From: Permianibacter sp046297695
GTDB lineage: Bacteria; Pseudomonadota; Gammaproteobacteria; Enterobacterales; Permianibacteraceae
Direction of reading: 5' to 3'
Assembly (NCBI GenBank): GCA_046297695.1
Contig: JBKBHF010000021.1
Coordinates: 1 to 64,000 of the forward strand
DNA: 64,000 nucleotides
Positions 35,980 to 44,254 of this stretch are shown one piece after another (within the stretch, counting starts at the first letter, position 1; the number at the start of each line of letters is the position of its first letter). The translations under genes and the position numbers were made by a program. The notes under the pieces are model-generated. The model saw only the letters and a list, made by a program, of their open reading frames with translations, made no database searches and had not been told where the DNA came from.

Positions 35980-36498
35980 ATGTCCGCCGACGTCACCTTG
36001 TTCATTGCCATGAGCCTCGATGGCTATATTGCTGGGCCCAACGACGAAATCGATTGGCTGTTCGCCGATCGGGATTACGGCTTCACGCCATTCTTCGACC
36101 GCATCGACACCATCATCATGGGCCGGCGCAGCTATGAAATGTCGTGCTCGTTCGATGAATGGCCGTATCCGGGCAAGCGCACGGTGGTCTGCAGTCGGCA
36201 GCCGCGCACCAACAGCGATCACCGGGTCAGTTTCACCAATCAGCCCCTGCCGACCGTGATCGCGCAGGCGCGCAGCGCCGGTAGCTGCGGCATCTGGCTA
36301 TTGGGCGGTGGTCAGTTGGTGCGCAGCGCCTTGCAGTGCCATAGCATTGAGCGGATCCAGCTTGCCATCCATCCGATCATTCTGGGTGCCGGCATTCCGC
36401 TGTTTCCGCCCGGCACGCCGCAAACGCGGCTGCAATTGCAGCATTGTCAGGCGTATGACTCCGGCTTGTTGGTCGCACACTATCAGCTGCCGTGCTGA
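35980..36498 (+). CDS. Dihydrofolate reductase-fold (RibD C-terminal-like) protein
   Basis: 172 residues of the DHFR/RibD_C fold: VTLFIAMSLDGYIAGPNDEI, TIIMGRRSYEM, KRTVVCSR, IWLLGGGQLVRSAL and IHPIILGAGIPLF. Stand-alone members are NADPH-dependent reductases of uncertain substrate. Start at ATG 35980; the preceding open frame overlaps the 15-bp repeats and is not coding. The 3' end overlaps the convergent Kelch-like gene by 16 bp. Confidence 0.85.
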   Translation: MSADVTLFIAMSLDGYIAGPNDEIDWLFADRDYGFTPFFDRIDTIIMGRRSYEMSCSFDEWPYPGKRTVVCSRQPRTNSDHRVSFTNQPLPTVIAQARSAGSCGIWLLGGGQLVRSALQCHSIERIQLAIHPIILGAGIPLFPPGTPQTRLQLQHCQAYDSGLLVAHYQLPC

Positions 36499-37913
36499 GC
36501 GGGTTCACCGTCATGGGACAGGGTGCATGGCGGTTGCCATTGCGGCGGTTTGAAAAACCAGACGTTGCCGGCCTTGCCATCCTGCAAGGCGACCAATACA
36601 TCCAGCTCAGCGGCATACGCCCATTTGCCGAGCACACCGTTGCCGACTTCCGGATTCGGTGCCGGCTCGGCAACCACGGTTTCGCGCACGATCCGCCAGC
36701 CAGCAGCATCACCGGGCGGTGACAAACGCCACAATGCGGCGCCGCCACACCATAACCAGAACTGGCGCCGACGCTGATCAAAATCGAGACCGCAACGCGA
36801 CAACTCCAGCTGCCGCTTTTGCAGCAGCGGCAAGAACTGTTGCGCCGGATCGGCCGGCACGATGAGCTGGTCACGGTTGTTCGGGCCCGGCTGCTGCAGC
36901 GACCACGCGATGAACGGTTTGCCGTGACTGCCGGTGCGGACCAGCCATTTGCCAAATGGATCGTAACCGCAAGTGGTTTCGCTGGCGGGGCCGTTCCAGT
37001 GCTGCCCGACATGCTCCCAACTGTCGGCTTTTGCTTGCGCCAGATCGAGCACGCGGTAGCGGAACAGATGCTGCGCCGTGCCACCGCCGAGGATCGCCAC
37101 GGCATACACGGTATCGACGCCGTCTTCGTCGGCGTAAGCGGTGCAACCGCTGACATGGTTGGTCGGTGTCACGCGGCCGACTGCCGGTTCGAGATAGCTG
37201 TCGCGGTTCTGCCACATCCGGCCGCCGCGGATCGCGCGCTCGCTGGTCTTGCGCTGGACATGCGAGCCATCGCTGCCACCGACAGTCCAGGCATCGGCAC
37301 GGCTGACATCGAAGAGATACGGACCGGTACGCGCCGTGCCGCCCTCCGGCAACGGTCGTCGCCAGGCACCGCCGTTGTTGTAAGCGGCACCGCCAAAACT
37401 CAGCAAGCGATCCAGCCGCGGCAGAAAGACATTGTTGTCATAACTGTGTGCGGCCGCAGGTGCGTTATCGACACCATCGATGGCGGTTTCGATACGCTCC
37501 TTGTCGCCGGTGATCTCGCTCGGCAATGACGCCCGTTGCCAGCGCTGATCGGCACCATGCCAGACATAGACTTCGTTGCCACTGTAATCGGCGTGGCCAC
37601 CGCCAAACAGCCAGAGTGCGCTGCGCTTGCTGTCCCAGGCGAAACCGCCCCAGGCGGTGATCAACCGCGACGGCGGCGTTGCCTGACCGCGATTGAGTGG
37701 CCGCAGCGCCGGTGGTGTCCAGACCGAATCGAACCGGTTCTCGCTGACCTGCCGCCACTGCGCTTCCGGCCATTGCCGGATCGCGGCAAGCAAGGGCTGC
37801 TGCGTTTCGCCGCAAACGGATGCGACCGGCTCGCTGGCAACGCTCAACAACGGCACCGCCAGCAACATGCTGCCGCCAACCAGTTGTTGCGCCCGTCGCG
37901 ATGCCACCATCAT
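36483..37913 (-). CDS. Secreted Kelch-like beta-propeller protein (short paralog)
   Basis: 476 residues with a signal peptide ending LLSVASEPVA. Galactose-oxidase/Kelch-like repeats include GGFAWDSKRSALWLFGGGH, HSYDNNVFLPRLDRLLSFGG, GCTAYADEDGVDTVY and RCGLDFDQRRRQFWLWCGG. It aligns by eye along its length with the middle of the 1010-residue protein at 38978-42010. Start ATG 37913 follows the pirin stop by 2 bp, with GGAG upstream, so pirin and this gene form an operon. Oxidase ligands cannot be assigned; function unknown. Confidence 0.78.
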   Translation of the reverse strand: MMVASRRAQQLVGGSMLLAVPLLSVASEPVASVCGETQQPLLAAIRQWPEAQWRQVSENRFDSVWTPPALRPLNRGQATPPSRLITAWGGFAWDSKRSALWLFGGGHADYSGNEVYVWHGADQRWQRASLPSEITGDKERIETAIDGVDNAPAAAHSYDNNVFLPRLDRLLSFGGAAYNNGGAWRRPLPEGGTARTGPYLFDVSRADAWTVGGSDGSHVQRKTSERAIRGGRMWQNRDSYLEPAVGRVTPTNHVSGCTAYADEDGVDTVYAVAILGGGTAQHLFRYRVLDLAQAKADSWEHVGQHWNGPASETTCGYDPFGKWLVRTGSHGKPFIAWSLQQPGPNNRDQLIVPADPAQQFLPLLQKRQLELSRCGLDFDQRRRQFWLWCGGAALWRLSPPGDAAGWRIVRETVVAEPAPNPEVGNGVLGKWAYAAELDVLVALQDGKAGNVWFFKPPQWQPPCTLSHDGEPAQHGS

Positions 37914-37915
37914 GG

Positions 37916-38782
37916 CTAGCGCTCCGGCAACGGAATGAATTCGTCCTCGCCGGGGATCGTGCCGAACCGTTGCTGTTGCCAATCCTGTTTCGCCTGCTCG
38001 ATGAGTGCCTTGTCAGAGGCGACGAAATTCCACCACAGGAACCGTTTGCCATCGAGCGGCGCGCCACCGAGCAGCATTGCCCGCGCCGGTTCGGTGCTGA
38101 CAATCTGCAACGGCAGTTCGGCCGGCACCAGCGCCAGCTCACCGGCTGCAAGCGGCTGACCGTTGAGCTGCAACTGCCCCTGTGCGACGTACAGCGCGCG
38201 TTCGGCGTAAGCCGCGTGCAGCTCGCAGCGACCGGCCGCCTGCAGCTGGAGATCGGCATACAGCGTTGCACTCGGCAGCGCCACCGGCGAGGTGAGCGCG
38301 TTGACCGTGCCAATCAACACCCGCAATGCAACCGGCCCCTGCTGCCACAGCGGCAATTGCGCCGCCGGGTAATGCTGAAACGCCGGCTCACAGCGTTCCA
38401 ATGCCTGCGGCAAGGCCAACCACATCTGTATGCCTTCGACCGCGGCCTGACTGCTGCGGACATCGGCCGGAATGCGCTCCGAGTGCACGACACCGCGGCC
38501 GGCGGTCATCAAGTTAACGGCTCCGGGCTCAATGCGCTGAAACACGCCGAGCGAGTCGCGGTGTTCGAACGCGCCGTCATACAAATAGGTGACCGTTGCC
38601 AAACCGATATGCGGATGCGGCCGCACATCGCCTTCGCGACCGGCGGCCGGAAACCGGGCCGGCCCCATGTGATCGAGAAACACGAACGGGCCGACCGCCG
38701 GCACGTCGATCGTCGGCAACAACCGGCGCACCGTGAAGCCAATATCGCGGCTGCGGCCACGGACAATGCGCACTGCGGTCAT
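37916..38782 (-). CDS. Pirin family protein (quercetinase-like cupin)
   Basis: 288 residues of the bicupin pirin family. Metal-binding motif RPHPHIGLATVTYLYDG and the conserved GRGVVHSERIP supply the His/Glu ligands. The C-terminal cupin contains LLGGAPLDGKRFLWWNFV. Some bacterial pirins have quercetin 2,3-dioxygenase activity; others act in regulation. AGGAGA lies 6 nt before ATG 38782. It is followed 2 bp later by the short Kelch-like gene. Confidence 0.92.
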   Translation of the reverse strand: MTAVRIVRGRSRDIGFTVRRLLPTIDVPAVGPFVFLDHMGPARFPAAGREGDVRPHPHIGLATVTYLYDGAFEHRDSLGVFQRIEPGAVNLMTAGRGVVHSERIPADVRSSQAAVEGIQMWLALPQALERCEPAFQHYPAAQLPLWQQGPVALRVLIGTVNALTSPVALPSATLYADLQLQAAGRCELHAAYAERALYVAQGQLQLNGQPLAAGELALVPAELPLQIVSTEPARAMLLGGAPLDGKRFLWWNFVASDKALIEQAKQDWQQQRFGTIPGEDEFIPLPER

Positions 38783-38900
38783 GGTTGTCTCCTGTGACAA
38801 GATTCCGCTTACGGCCCGCTTTCGGCAAAGCGTAGTAGCGATCTATTCCGACCACGTTGTGGCCATCGTGTTTCGCACACAGGCAAGCCAGCACATGGCA

Positions 38901-38941
38901 CAAACACAACAGGCGCCGATGATGAGCGCCTGTTGTGTTTG
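38901..38941. terminator. Long perfect hairpin between the large Kelch gene and pirin
   Basis: A 16-bp perfect stem (38901-38916 with 38926-38941) with a 9-nt loop. The arms end in CAAACACAACA and TGTTGTGTTTG. It lies just after the large Kelch-like gene stop, and probably terminates that transcript before pirin. Confidence 0.65.
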
Positions 38942-38977
38942 TTTGCCGACGCGAGCTGCGCTCACGTGAGCGCGCCA

Positions 38978-41900
38978 TCACGGCGCCGCGTAGGTCACCA
39001 CCAGCATCGGTCGCTTGCTCGGATCGGCCGTTGCTTCGCTGCTGTAGAGTTTTTTCAGGTTGGCGCCATCGCCACCGGTCCGGCGCAGCCGCCAACCATG
39101 ATTGGCGGCGCCCGCCTGCATCGCCTGCAAACTGGCGCTGACATCAAACTCCAGCCAACCGGCACTCCATGGCGCCTGTTTCTGGGCATCGGGCGTTGCC
39201 AGATAATCGGTACCGGCGGCACTGGCACCGAGGCCGCTCCAGCTTTCGCCATTGCGGGCGACGTTCCAGGTTGCCTGCGTTTCGTCCCATGGCCGCAGCA
39301 TCCGGTACACGCTGTAGAGCGGATCGTAGGCGCTGTATTTGTACACGCGCAGGGTCGCTGACTGAATGACGGCATTATCCGGTACCGGCCCGCCTTCGCG
39401 CTGGAAAATGGCGAACTGGAACAGCTGCGTGTACGAACTGGTTTCGTCATACAGCAGTGACGACTGGCCGTAATTGCTGTTCTTGCTGTAAGTCGACAGA
39501 TAGGTATCGCGGGTGCCGGCGTAACCGTTCAGGCCGTCCTGCAATTCCACCGTGCCACTGGCGCCCGGCAATACCGTGATGCTGACCGGCGACGACAGTG
39601 TCATGCCATCCAGATCGTCGTAAGCACGGGCCGACAGTGTGCGATTGCCGGTCGGCGCATCGAGCCAGGTAAACTGATACGGCGCGCTGGCGTCGGTGGC
39701 AAGCAGGTTGTTGCCATCATAGAACTCGACCCGCGTCACCACGCCGTCGACATCGCTGGCATTGGCGCTGATGGTGATCGGATCGCCAACGATGAACTCC
39801 TGGCCGTTCTGCGGTGCGGTCAGACTGACGCTGGGCCGGATATTGCTGTCGCCTAGCGGCGGCGTCCAGCCGAACGGTTTGTAGATCCAGATATTGCCCT
39901 GATTGACATCGAGCAAGCCCATGAACGCGTTGAGGTTCGGGATGAACTTCCATTTGCCGAGCACGCCGGTGCCGATCGAGAACGGCGGCGCGGCGCCGAT
40001 CGGCGTCGGGATTTTTTCGATGGTCCAGCCGCTGGCGGAAACCGTGGCTGGCGGCGTCAGCCAGTACAACTGATTGCCGGTGCACCAGAGCCCATAACGG
40101 CGACGGGTTTCATCAAAATCCAGCCCGCAATCGCGCATCTTGAATGTGCCGGCAGCAAGCGCCGCGGTAAAGGCGCCGCTCGGGTCCTGCGGCACCACCG
40201 TGAACTCGTAATTGTTCGGCCCCGGCGTGTTCAGGTTCCAGACCATGAATGGCCGCGTCGTGCTGCCAGTGCGAACAAACAGCTTCTGTTCGGCGTCGTA
40301 AGCGCAGGCAGTTTGCCCTTGCGGCGCATCCCAGTACCCGCCGACCTGCTGCCAGCTGTCCTGGGTCGGATTGTTCAGATCGTTGATGACATAGCGAAAC
40401 AAAGTCGTCGCGGTTCCGCCACCGTTGCGCACGCCGACGTAGACCACATCACGACCATTTTCTTCGGCATATGCGGTGCAGCCTTCAGTGTGACTGCCGG
40501 GCAATTTCGGCGTGCTGGCGAGATTCAGAAACATGTCGCGGTTCTGCCACATGTCACCGCCGAGGATCTCCGGGTACGGCCCGACCCGTTTGACATGCGA
40601 ACCGGTGCTGCCACCGACCTTTTTCGGGTCGGCGCGGTTGGGATCGAACAGATACGGACCGGTGCGGCGACTGGTCAGTGCATCGACCGCGCGCAGGAAC
40701 ATGCCGCCGTTGTTGTACGCGGCACCACCGAACACCAAAAGGCGATCGTGCAGCGGCAGGAAAATATTGTTGTCATAGGTGTGTGCCGACGGCGGCGCCC
40801 GGTCCGGGCCGTCGATGGCAACAAAATTGCCGCGGATATCCTTGGTCACTTCACTGGGCAACGAGGCGCGTTCCCACATCCGGGTGCTGCCACGCCAGCG
40901 ATAGACATCGTTGCCGCTGTAGTTGGCATGACCGCCGCCGTACAGCCACAGTTCACCGCGATTGCTGTCCCAGGCAAAGCCGCTCCAGGCCCCGATTATC
41001 TTGGCAGGCGATGGATTGCCGCCATTGTCGAGTGGCCGCAGCGCGGCCGGCGCCCAGACGTCGGAATAGGCATTGAGATTGGCGCGCAACCATTCACCGT
41101 CCGGCGTCGCCGCCAGTGCGGCAATGAGTGCTGACAGATCGGCATTGGCAGGTTGCGCGTGCTTGCTGTTCCGATCAACAGGCGGAAGCGTTCGGCCCGC
41201 CCAATGGCTGGCGCTGTCCGCCTCCGCGGCGACTGCCGTTTCGCTTTCGATGACATCAAGTTGCAGGCGACCGCCTCCGCGGTTGCCACGGCCATCGACG
41301 ACCGCCAGCACCACGTCGTGATGGCCGGGTTCGGCCGCGCGCCCACGCACCTCGCCCGTGGCAGCATCCAGCGTCATGCCACGCGGCAGGGCCCCTTCGG
41401 TAATGGTGAAACGATAGGGCGCAACACCGCCACTGACCGGAATGCGGGCGCGATAACTGACCCCGGCTTCGATCAGCGGCAATTTGTTCTGGGTCAGCAC
41501 AAGCGGTGGCGCGCTGTCGCCGACAAATTCGACGCGGATGGCGTCAACCAGCAGCACCCCCTGCTGCTCGACAAATTCAATGTTGGCACGTTCACCGCCA
41601 GCAAAGGCAAACGTACCGAGCTCTTGCCATTGCCCGCCACCGGTTTGCAGCGCCAGTGACTGGCGCGCGTTGCCGTCACGCGTGGCAATGCGCAACTCCG
41701 CCTGACCGGCCTGCGGATCCAGCGGCCACCAGCCGTACACGCGGTAATACCCCTCATACGGCAACAGCGGCGTGAACCTGACCCGCTCTTGACCTTTGCC
41801 TATGGCCCGCAGCACCTTGCTGCTGTGACTCAGATAAGCGGGCACCCGCTCGAATTCACCGGTTCGGACAACACCGGCATCGACATGACGGAACACCTGA

Positions 41901-42010
41901 TTGAAAGCAGGCGACAACGCTGCCGTACGACGTGTGGTGAATTCGGTGGCCAGCGCTGGCAATGCCGCCACCAATGCGATGGCAAGTCCGGTCATGATTC
42001 CCTTGTTCAT
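38978..42010 (-). CDS. Large secreted multidomain Kelch-like protein
   Basis: 1010 residues with signal peptide (MTGLAIALVAALPALA). Order: a golvesin-C-like beta domain (~60-165, YEGYYRVYGWWPLDPQ), a putative Ig/cadherin-like domain (~170-255, GVAPYRFTITEGALPRG), Kelch-like propeller (~300-740, GFAWDSNRGELWLYGGGHA), an Ig-like domain (~745-835, VEFYDGNNLLATDASAPYQF), and a C-terminal DNRLRE-type domain (~840-1010, DTYLSTYSKNSNYGQSSLLY). Suggests surface polysaccharide or matrix binding; inference only. GGGAG precedes ATG 42010. Its propeller is paralogous to the 36.5-kb gene. Confidence 0.82.
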   Translation of the reverse strand: MNKGIMTGLAIALVAALPALATEFTTRRTAALSPAFNQVFRHVDAGVVRTGEFERVPAYLSHSSKVLRAIGKGQERVRFTPLLPYEGYYRVYGWWPLDPQAGQAELRIATRDGNARQSLALQTGGGQWQELGTFAFAGGERANIEFVEQQGVLLVDAIRVEFVGDSAPPLVLTQNKLPLIEAGVSYRARIPVSGGVAPYRFTITEGALPRGMTLDAATGEVRGRAAEPGHHDVVLAVVDGRGNRGGGRLQLDVIESETAVAAEADSASHWAGRTLPPVDRNSKHAQPANADLSALIAALAATPDGEWLRANLNAYSDVWAPAALRPLDNGGNPSPAKIIGAWSGFAWDSNRGELWLYGGGHANYSGNDVYRWRGSTRMWERASLPSEVTKDIRGNFVAIDGPDRAPPSAHTYDNNIFLPLHDRLLVFGGAAYNNGGMFLRAVDALTSRRTGPYLFDPNRADPKKVGGSTGSHVKRVGPYPEILGGDMWQNRDMFLNLASTPKLPGSHTEGCTAYAEENGRDVVYVGVRNGGGTATTLFRYVINDLNNPTQDSWQQVGGYWDAPQGQTACAYDAEQKLFVRTGSTTRPFMVWNLNTPGPNNYEFTVVPQDPSGAFTAALAAGTFKMRDCGLDFDETRRRYGLWCTGNQLYWLTPPATVSASGWTIEKIPTPIGAAPPFSIGTGVLGKWKFIPNLNAFMGLLDVNQGNIWIYKPFGWTPPLGDSNIRPSVSLTAPQNGQEFIVGDPITISANASDVDGVVTRVEFYDGNNLLATDASAPYQFTWLDAPTGNRTLSARAYDDLDGMTLSSPVSITVLPGASGTVELQDGLNGYAGTRDTYLSTYSKNSNYGQSSLLYDETSSYTQLFQFAIFQREGGPVPDNAVIQSATLRVYKYSAYDPLYSVYRMLRPWDETQATWNVARNGESWSGLGASAAGTDYLATPDAQKQAPWSAGWLEFDVSASLQAMQAGAANHGWRLRRTGGDGANLKKLYSSEATADPSKRPMLVVTYAAP

Positions 42011-42087
42011 GCTCACTCCCTGCTGATAGCAACAACGGACGTTGTCGTTTTAACACATCAGGACAGCGAGGGCATGACGCACCGCCA

Positions 42088-42113
42088 AATCTGCGGACTG
42101 CGCGCCGCAGATT
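42088..42113. terminator. Hairpin after the REC-PAS-GGDEF-EAL gene
   Basis: 9-bp stem AATCTGCGG/CCGCAGATT (42088-42096 with 42105-42113) with an 8-nt loop, directly after the gene ending at 42125. It lacks a clean T-run on the minus strand, so it is only a weak terminator or processing hairpin. Confidence 0.4.
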
Positions 42114-42124
42114 GTCAATTTATT

Positions 42125-44254
42125 TTACAAACATCCACTTTTATCCAACGACACACGTACCGGAAAACGGCCGGCGTCATCGACCGACAACGGCTTCGAG
42201 AACCAGTAGCCTTGCACGCAATCGCAGTTGGCCTGTTGCAGCCAACGCAGTTGCGCTTCCGTCTCGACGCCCTCGGCGACAACCTCCATGCCGAGCTTGT
42301 GACTGAGCGAAATCAGTGATTCGACAATGGCCGCATCTTTTTCTGATGCCAGCGCATTGGCGACGAACAAGCGGTCGATCTTCAGCGTGTCGATTTCGAA
42401 TTGGCGCAAGTAAGCGAGCGACGAATACCCGGTACCAAAATCATCGATTGCGATCCGGACACCTTCGTCCCGCAAAGCCTGCAGCACCCGGCGGCTGTGT
42501 TCAAAATCGTGCATCAACGAGCTTTCGGTGACTTCCAGTTCCAGCTGCGCCGGCGCCAACTGCTGCTGTTCCAGTTGTCGCAGCACCAAAGTGACCAATT
42601 CCTGGATGGCAAACTGCCGTGCCGACAGATTCACCGAAACGACAACATCCTCCGGCAGCTGCTGCCAGACGCAGCGCTGGGCGCAAGCCCGATCGATCAC
42701 CCAACTGCCAAGCCGGTTGATCAGGCCGGTTTCTTCCAGCAAGGGCACAAACACGCCGGGCGAGACCAGACCTGCCTGCGGATGCTGCCAGCGCAACAAT
42801 GCTTCGAAACCGCGCAAACGACCATCACGCAAACTGATCTGCGGTTGGTAATGCAGGAAAAACTGTTCTGCCGCCACCGCACGGCGCAGGCTTTCTTCCA
42901 GCAACAAGCGGGCACGCGCCCGGCCGTTCATTTCGGCAGTAAAGAAGCGGTACTGATTGCGCCCTTCACCTTTGGCCTGATACATCGCCATATCAGCCGC
43001 CTGCATCAGCCCGTCAACCGAGTCGGAACATTCCGGATAGGTGGCAATGCCGATGCTCGCCGACACCGACACCTGCACATCCAGCAAATCGACCGGCGTG
43101 ATCAGCACGTCCAGCATTTTCTCGGCGATGCGCGCGGCATCTTCCGGGCTGTCGAGCCCGTCCAGCACCACGGTGAACTCATCGCCACCCAGGCGACCGA
43201 CCACGTCGTAATCGCGCAGGCAATGACGCAGACGCTCGGCAACCGTGCGCAGCAGCATGTCACCGGCGGGATGGCCGAGCGTATCGTTGATGCGTTTGAA
43301 ACCATCAAGATCGAGATAGAGCAATGCCAGCGGTCGATGCGAGCGCTGGCTGCGCGACAACGCCGCCTGCAGGGACTGCAGAAAGCCATGCCGGTTGAGC
43401 AGTCCGGTCAAGGTGTCGGTGACCGCCTGCCTCTGCAATTGCTCCTGCAATTGCTTCGGTACCCGGTTGTCGAGAAACACCACCACCAGACCGCGATGCG
43501 GTGCCGGCAACGGCGCGCAAGACAGCGTCACCGGCAGCCGCGAGCCGGTGGGTGAAAACAGCTGGGCATCATGGGCCCGATAGGTCGTGTTCTTGTGCCA
43601 ATGCTGGAAGAACACACTGTTTTCCCATGGCACCACGTTGGACTCCGGCGCCGTCGCCAATTTCTGTAACAACTCACCTTCAAGCATGATGAGCGGACAA
43701 CTCAGTAACCGGCAGGCGGACGGGTTGGCGTAGCTGATCACGCCGTTCTCGTCGACCACCAGAATGCCTTCCGCCGCCGTGCTCAGAATCGCCGCGTAGT
43801 ACGAGCGGGCCTCGTCGAGATTGCGATTCATCAGGCTGAGCCGTTGCCGCGACAGCTGCAGCTCCTGCAACACCGCCACCTTGCGGCGCAAGACTTCGGT
43901 ATTGAAGGGTTTGTGAATGTAATCGATGGCACCGGACTGGTAACCGCGCAGCATCGAGCGCTCGTCCGGCTGGTTGGCGGTGATGAACAGGATCGGGATG
44001 TCACGGGTACGCGGATTGGCGCGCATCAGCCGCGCCACCTCGAAACCATCCATGCCCGGCATCTGGACATCGAGCAAGACCAACGTGATGTCGTGATCGA
44101 GCAGCAACGACAGGGCCTGCTCGCCACCCAGCGCTTTCAGGATGGTCCGTTCGCCGTCATCGAGCACCAGTTCGAGGCTGACCAGATTTTCCGGCCGGTC
44201 ATCGACCAGCAATATCGTTGGCCGATGGTCCAGCTTGTAGGCTTGCCGCATCAT
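42125..44254 (-). CDS. Response regulator with PAS, GGDEF and EAL domains
   Basis: 709 residues: a receiver with phospho-Asp about 62 (LVLLDVQMPGMDG), PAS (~145-270), GGDEF (RLGGDEF, motif 356-360) with an intact RxxD I-site (RDYD), and EAL (GFEALLRW; IAIDDFGTGYSS; LKIDRLFV). Both cyclase and phosphodiesterase motifs look intact, so it may switch between making and degrading c-di-GMP. The start ATG shares one base with the stop of the hybrid kinase (TGATG), with GAGG upstream. The pair is translationally coupled, and the kinase is the likely phosphodonor. Confidence 0.93.
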   Translation of the reverse strand: MMRQAYKLDHRPTILLVDDRPENLVSLELVLDDGERTILKALGGEQALSLLLDHDITLVLLDVQMPGMDGFEVARLMRANPRTRDIPILFITANQPDERSMLRGYQSGAIDYIHKPFNTEVLRRKVAVLQELQLSRQRLSLMNRNLDEARSYYAAILSTAAEGILVVDENGVISYANPSACRLLSCPLIMLEGELLQKLATAPESNVVPWENSVFFQHWHKNTTYRAHDAQLFSPTGSRLPVTLSCAPLPAPHRGLVVVFLDNRVPKQLQEQLQRQAVTDTLTGLLNRHGFLQSLQAALSRSQRSHRPLALLYLDLDGFKRINDTLGHPAGDMLLRTVAERLRHCLRDYDVVGRLGGDEFTVVLDGLDSPEDAARIAEKMLDVLITPVDLLDVQVSVSASIGIATYPECSDSVDGLMQAADMAMYQAKGEGRNQYRFFTAEMNGRARARLLLEESLRRAVAAEQFFLHYQPQISLRDGRLRGFEALLRWQHPQAGLVSPGVFVPLLEETGLINRLGSWVIDRACAQRCVWQQLPEDVVVSVNLSARQFAIQELVTLVLRQLEQQQLAPAQLELEVTESSLMHDFEHSRRVLQALRDEGVRIAIDDFGTGYSSLAYLRQFEIDTLKIDRLFVANALASEKDAAIVESLISLSHKLGMEVVAEGVETEAQLRWLQQANCDCVQGYWFSKPLSVDDAGRFPVRVSLDKSGCL

